Shown here: one piece after another, positions 3,181-5,962 of the stretch
Layout: each line of letters starts with the position of its first letter
Position numbering within the stretch: the first letter of the stretch is position 1
NCBI GenBank assembly: GCA_023393485.1
Contig: JAEWLD010000111.1
Location: 1 to 5,962 of the forward strand
Reading direction: 5' to 3'
Source of the DNA: Bacteroidota bacterium
GTDB lineage: Bacteria; Bacteroidota; Bacteroidia; Flavobacteriales; Flavobacteriaceae
DNA length: 5,962 nucleotides
Position numbers and translations under genes: made by a program
The notes under the pieces: generated by a model
Database searches by the model: none
Told to the model about the DNA's origin: nothing
Seen by the model: only the letters and a program-made list of their open reading frames with translations

Positions 3181-5962
3181 ATGAAGATGAGAGTTTTATT
3201 TTGTGTTGTTGTAAGTGTAATATCGACCATTTTTTCTCAAGCCCAATCGGTCTACACTGAAGATTTCGGAACGAGTACAACGGTTGCATTGCCTTATACC
3301 TACGGAACAAATGCGACCGGGTCAGCGAGTAAAGATCCGAATATCTCAAATCCGGTTTGGACGCAGTCGATAGCAAGCGCAAGTTTTGCCGGTGCTGGAG
3401 GAAGCGGTGGTTCTATGTCTGCCACAGTTGGAAGCGGCGTTTCCGATATCATCACCTGTACTTTTACAGTTCCGGCGGGTTTGGATTTAACGCCTACTAG
3501 CATTACTTACAATTATCGGATTTCGCCTACTGGCCCAACGAAAATGGACGCCAGCATTTCTGGTACGACTGGTTCTACGGCAAGTATCCCTCAAGTGACG
3601 ACAAGCCGTACGAATAACTTCGTCGGAGCGACGACTTCTAATTTTACGACAAGCACATCATTAACCGGGAATATTACACTTACAATCACATTCTCAGGTT
3701 CCGGCGGTGGAACGGTCCGCCTAGATAACGTAACGTTGAATGGTTCGATAAATTCCGCATCGACCGTTGACTTCGCCAATATCAAAACACCCGGCACGGG
3801 AACCATCAACCTCGGAAATGCCTTCAACGTTACCGCGCAAGTCGGCAAAACCGGACTTACTTTGGGCGCAGGGCAAGGCGCAGGCATAACGGGCTGGATC
3901 GGTTACAGCTCGGCGAACACGAATCCCGCCGGCGGCGGCTGGACTTGGATTGAAGCCGATTATTCAGCAGACAGCGGAACATACGACGAATATATCCTTG
4001 ATTTGGGTAGCCAGATTACCAGTGCCGGAACGTATTATTATGCATCGCGTTTCCAGCTTGATGCCGGAACTTACAAATACGGCGGCATCAAAAACGATAT
4101 GACCGCGGGCGGACTTTGGGACGGCGCAACCAATATTTCAGGCGTGTTGACCGTAAACCCGACGCCTGTCCAGGAAATTACGGTAAAAGGAGTCGTAGGT
4201 TCAAACCCGACGATTTCATCTGGAGACATGACGCCGTCTGGAACAAACAACACCTTGTTTGCGTCGCAATCCATCGGGTCGCCGCAGACCAAGACTTTTA
4301 GGATCCAGAATGTTGGAACCGCATCGCTCAGCGTGCCGTCAGTAATTGTCGCTGGTGGCAATACGGCCGATTTCACGGTCAATGCAGCTGCGCCATATAC
4401 AATCACACCGGGCAATTTTGTCGATTTCACGATTACCTTCAACCCGACTGCAACCGGAAGCCGGACAACAACGGTTACTATATCCAACAATGACAGCGAC
4501 GAAAATCCTTATACATTTTTGATTGAAGGCACAGGAACCTGCACAACCGCAACCAATACGATTACGCCGCTTTCGGGGCCGGTCGGAACAACGGTTACAG
4601 TTACCGCAACGGCTAATAACCTGACCGGAGCAACCGCAACTTTCAACGGCGTGGCGGCAACGGTTACACAAATATCGTCTACCGTCATTGAGGTAATTGT
4701 TCCTGCGGGCGCAACTTCTGGAACGTTAGTGACTACCAATGCGTCGGGCTGTCAGGCTGCCAATGCATTTACGGTCATTGACAATGTGGCGAGCTCATGT
4801 CAGGGAACGAATATAATGTCTGATCTGTTCATCAGCGAAGTGACCGACGCTTCTTACGGCGGGTTGAGTTATGTTGAAATTTACAACGGTACGGGCGCGG
4901 CGGTTTCGCTGGCAAATTATGCGTTGCAGTTTTTCTCTAACGGGAACGCGACTTCATATGCAACCGTCAATCTTTCTGGAACGCTGAATAACGGCCAAAC
5001 CTATGTGGTAAGCACATCTACCAGCGGTTTTGACTGCGGCGGTGCCGGGACTGGTTCTTTGGCGAATCAGCAGACATTGATTTCGGGGATTAATTTTAAA
5101 TCGGGATCGAACAACAATATCGGGCATGATCACATCGGCTTGTTCAAGTCGGGCGTCAAGATAGACAGTTGGGGCGTTGCCGGTGACGAAACCTGGGCCG
5201 TATCGCTTAACCTCGAAGGCCAAGGCGCCGATTTTAGAAGGAAAAACAATGTGGCCGTGCCTAAAGTCGCTTATACAAACGCAGATTGGGACATTGTTGA
5301 CTGGCTCGGCAGCGGCGCGGGTTCGTGTTCCACAAACGACTATTCAAATATTGGCACATTTAATTTCTCGGCAGGTACGCCGCCATCGGTGACGGCACAA
5401 CCATCGTATACGCCAAGTTGTACGTCGACATCATTGACAACATCTGGCGCGGAAGGTTTTGCCGGATCGAACCCGCTGGCGTATCAGTGGTATTTTGTGC
5501 CGCCAAATACAACGGCGTGGACTGCTGTTGCAAACGGCGGCGTTTATTCGGGCGCGACGACCGCAACGCTGACCATTTCAAACATCGCCGGATTGGACGG
5601 TTATCAGTACTATTGTCAAATCAGGGAAAATACCGCTACATGTTTCACCGCGACCAACGCAATTAAAATCATTGAGCCTGTGACAACGACATGGAACGGG
5701 ACGTCATGGTCTGCGGGCGTGCCGAATACCAGCTCGCTTGTGGTAATCGACGGCCCATACAACACGTCGGTCAATGGCAATATCGACGCGTGCAGCCTGA
5801 TTGTCAACAGCCCGAATACACTGGTTGTCTCACCAAATACTTATGTCAATATCCAAAACAATCTGACGGTTAATGCCGGCGCGTCACTGCAAGTCGCCAG
5901 CGATGGTTCACTTGTAATGGTCAATGATGGCGGCGTGGTCACGAACAATGGAACGACTACGG
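3181..5962 (+). CDS. Large modular secreted surface protein, probable T9SS cargo with lamin-tail and Ig-like domains; 3' end outside the window
   Basis: The frame is open for 927 codons with no stop, so the gene continues beyond the window. Residues 1-21 form a Sec signal peptide: basic KMR, a hydrophobic core, and SQA before the cut. The mature part is rich in Thr, Gly, Asn and Ala. Modules in order: a beta-rich domain (24-190) ending in 'RLDNVTLNG', like C-terminal strands of galactose-binding-type folds; a module (196-326) with 'GQGAGITGWIGYSS', frequent in flavobacterial exoproteins; a choice-of-anchor D / Ash-Hydin-like domain (331-453) with 'TFRIQNVGTASLSV' and 'DFTITFNPTATG'; an IPT/TIG-like domain (454-535); a lamin-tail domain (547-712) with 'LFISEVTD', 'YVEIYNGTG' and 'HIGLFKSGVKIDSWG'; an Ig-like domain (735-830) with Cys747, the 'YQWY' core and Cys812; and from 835 'TWNGTSWSAGVP' with 'NIDACSLIVN' and 'NNLTVNAGASL', the repeat that often precedes the T9SS C-terminal sorting domain. 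That domain is not in view, so T9SS export is inferred. No catalytic domain is visible. The likely role is adhesion, matrix or a binding scaffold at the cell surface. Exact module edges are approximate. Confidence 0.88.
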   Translation, partial: MKMRVLFCVVVSVISTIFSQAQSVYTEDFGTSTTVALPYTYGTNATGSASKDPNISNPVWTQSIASASFAGAGGSGGSMSATVGSGVSDIITCTFTVPAGLDLTPTSITYNYRISPTGPTKMDASISGTTGSTASIPQVTTSRTNNFVGATTSNFTTSTSLTGNITLTITFSGSGGGTVRLDNVTLNGSINSASTVDFANIKTPGTGTINLGNAFNVTAQVGKTGLTLGAGQGAGITGWIGYSSANTNPAGGGWTWIEADYSADSGTYDEYILDLGSQITSAGTYYYASRFQLDAGTYKYGGIKNDMTAGGLWDGATNISGVLTVNPTPVQEITVKGVVGSNPTISSGDMTPSGTNNTLFASQSIGSPQTKTFRIQNVGTASLSVPSVIVAGGNTADFTVNAAAPYTITPGNFVDFTITFNPTATGSRTTTVTISNNDSDENPYTFLIEGTGTCTTATNTITPLSGPVGTTVTVTATANNLTGATATFNGVAATVTQISSTVIEVIVPAGATSGTLVTTNASGCQAANAFTVIDNVASSCQGTNIMSDLFISEVTDASYGGLSYVEIYNGTGAAVSLANYALQFFSNGNATSYATVNLSGTLNNGQTYVVSTSTSGFDCGGAGTGSLANQQTLISGINFKSGSNNNIGHDHIGLFKSGVKIDSWGVAGDETWAVSLNLEGQGADFRRKNNVAVPKVAYTNADWDIVDWLGSGAGSCSTNDYSNIGTFNFSAGTPPSVTAQPSYTPSCTSTSLTTSGAEGFAGSNPLAYQWYFVPPNTTAWTAVANGGVYSGATTATLTISNIAGLDGYQYYCQIRENTATCFTATNAIKIIEPVTTTWNGTSWSAGVPNTSSLVVIDGPYNTSVNGNIDACSLIVNSPNTLVVSPNTYVNIQNNLTVNAGASLQVASDGSLVMVNDGGVVTNNGTTT

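Noticed and set aside
4440..4680. Recurring ACAACGGTTAC-like strings as a DNA repeat
   Set aside because: Irregularly spaced Thr-Val-Thr codons of beta strands in adjacent domains, not a tandem repeat.
3591..4739. - strand frames of 98, 139, 110 and 76 codons in the surface-protein region
   Set aside because: Their Val/Thr-rich or Cys/Arg-rich compositions are what reverse reading of Thr/Asn/Gly codons gives. The + strand frame is continuous and rich in domains.

Overview
The window reads as a piece of a Bacteroidota chromosome, most likely from a Flavobacteriaceae-type bacterium. The evidence is a very large, Thr/Asn/Gly-rich secreted protein assembled from modules typical of type IX secretion (T9SS) cargo, TAnnTTTG-type promoter boxes in the one real intergenic gap, few Shine-Dalgarno sequences, and flavobacterial-looking RecX and BioA sequences. 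Base composition, judged by eye, is a little under 50% G+C, which is high for the classical genus Flavobacterium. No mobile element, RNA gene or CRISPR array is visible.

Left part (1-2558, + strand): a tightly packed, probably co-transcribed block. It opens with the C-terminal quarter of BioA (biotin synthesis). A small SET-domain protein follows after 28 bp. Next, with a TGATG stop/start overlap, comes a two-helix membrane protein with a PH-like cytoplasmic domain. The last gene is a FabF-like beta-ketoacyl-ACP synthase with an unusual active-site motif (HAPGT where NAHGT is expected). The membrane-protein frame runs 169 bp into the ketosynthase gene, which suggests a lost stop codon or a single-base indel. 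The ketosynthase may help supply a fatty-acyl precursor, possibly the pimeloyl chain of biotin, but that rests only on its position.

Middle (2555-3180): recX lies on the - strand, convergent with the ketosynthase gene and sharing its TTAA stop palindrome. It is separated from the next gene by a 155-bp divergent intergenic region with a candidate -7 box for each direction and a 17-bp perfect inverted repeat near the predicted recX transcript start.

Right part (3181-5962, + strand): one open frame of at least 927 codons, cut by the window end. It encodes an exported modular surface protein: signal peptide, N-terminal beta-rich domain, a flavobacterial GQGAGI-type module, an Ash/Hydin-like 'choice-of-anchor D' domain, an IPT/TIG-like domain, a lamin-tail domain, an Ig-like domain, and the start of the WNG..WS.G.P module that commonly precedes a T9SS sorting domain. 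It is probably the largest gene here, yet a listing of complete ORFs would miss it because its stop lies outside the window.

I do not see a clear new defence or mobile system. The best leads are the accessory genes behind bioA, the atypical ketosynthase triad and the long gene overlap.
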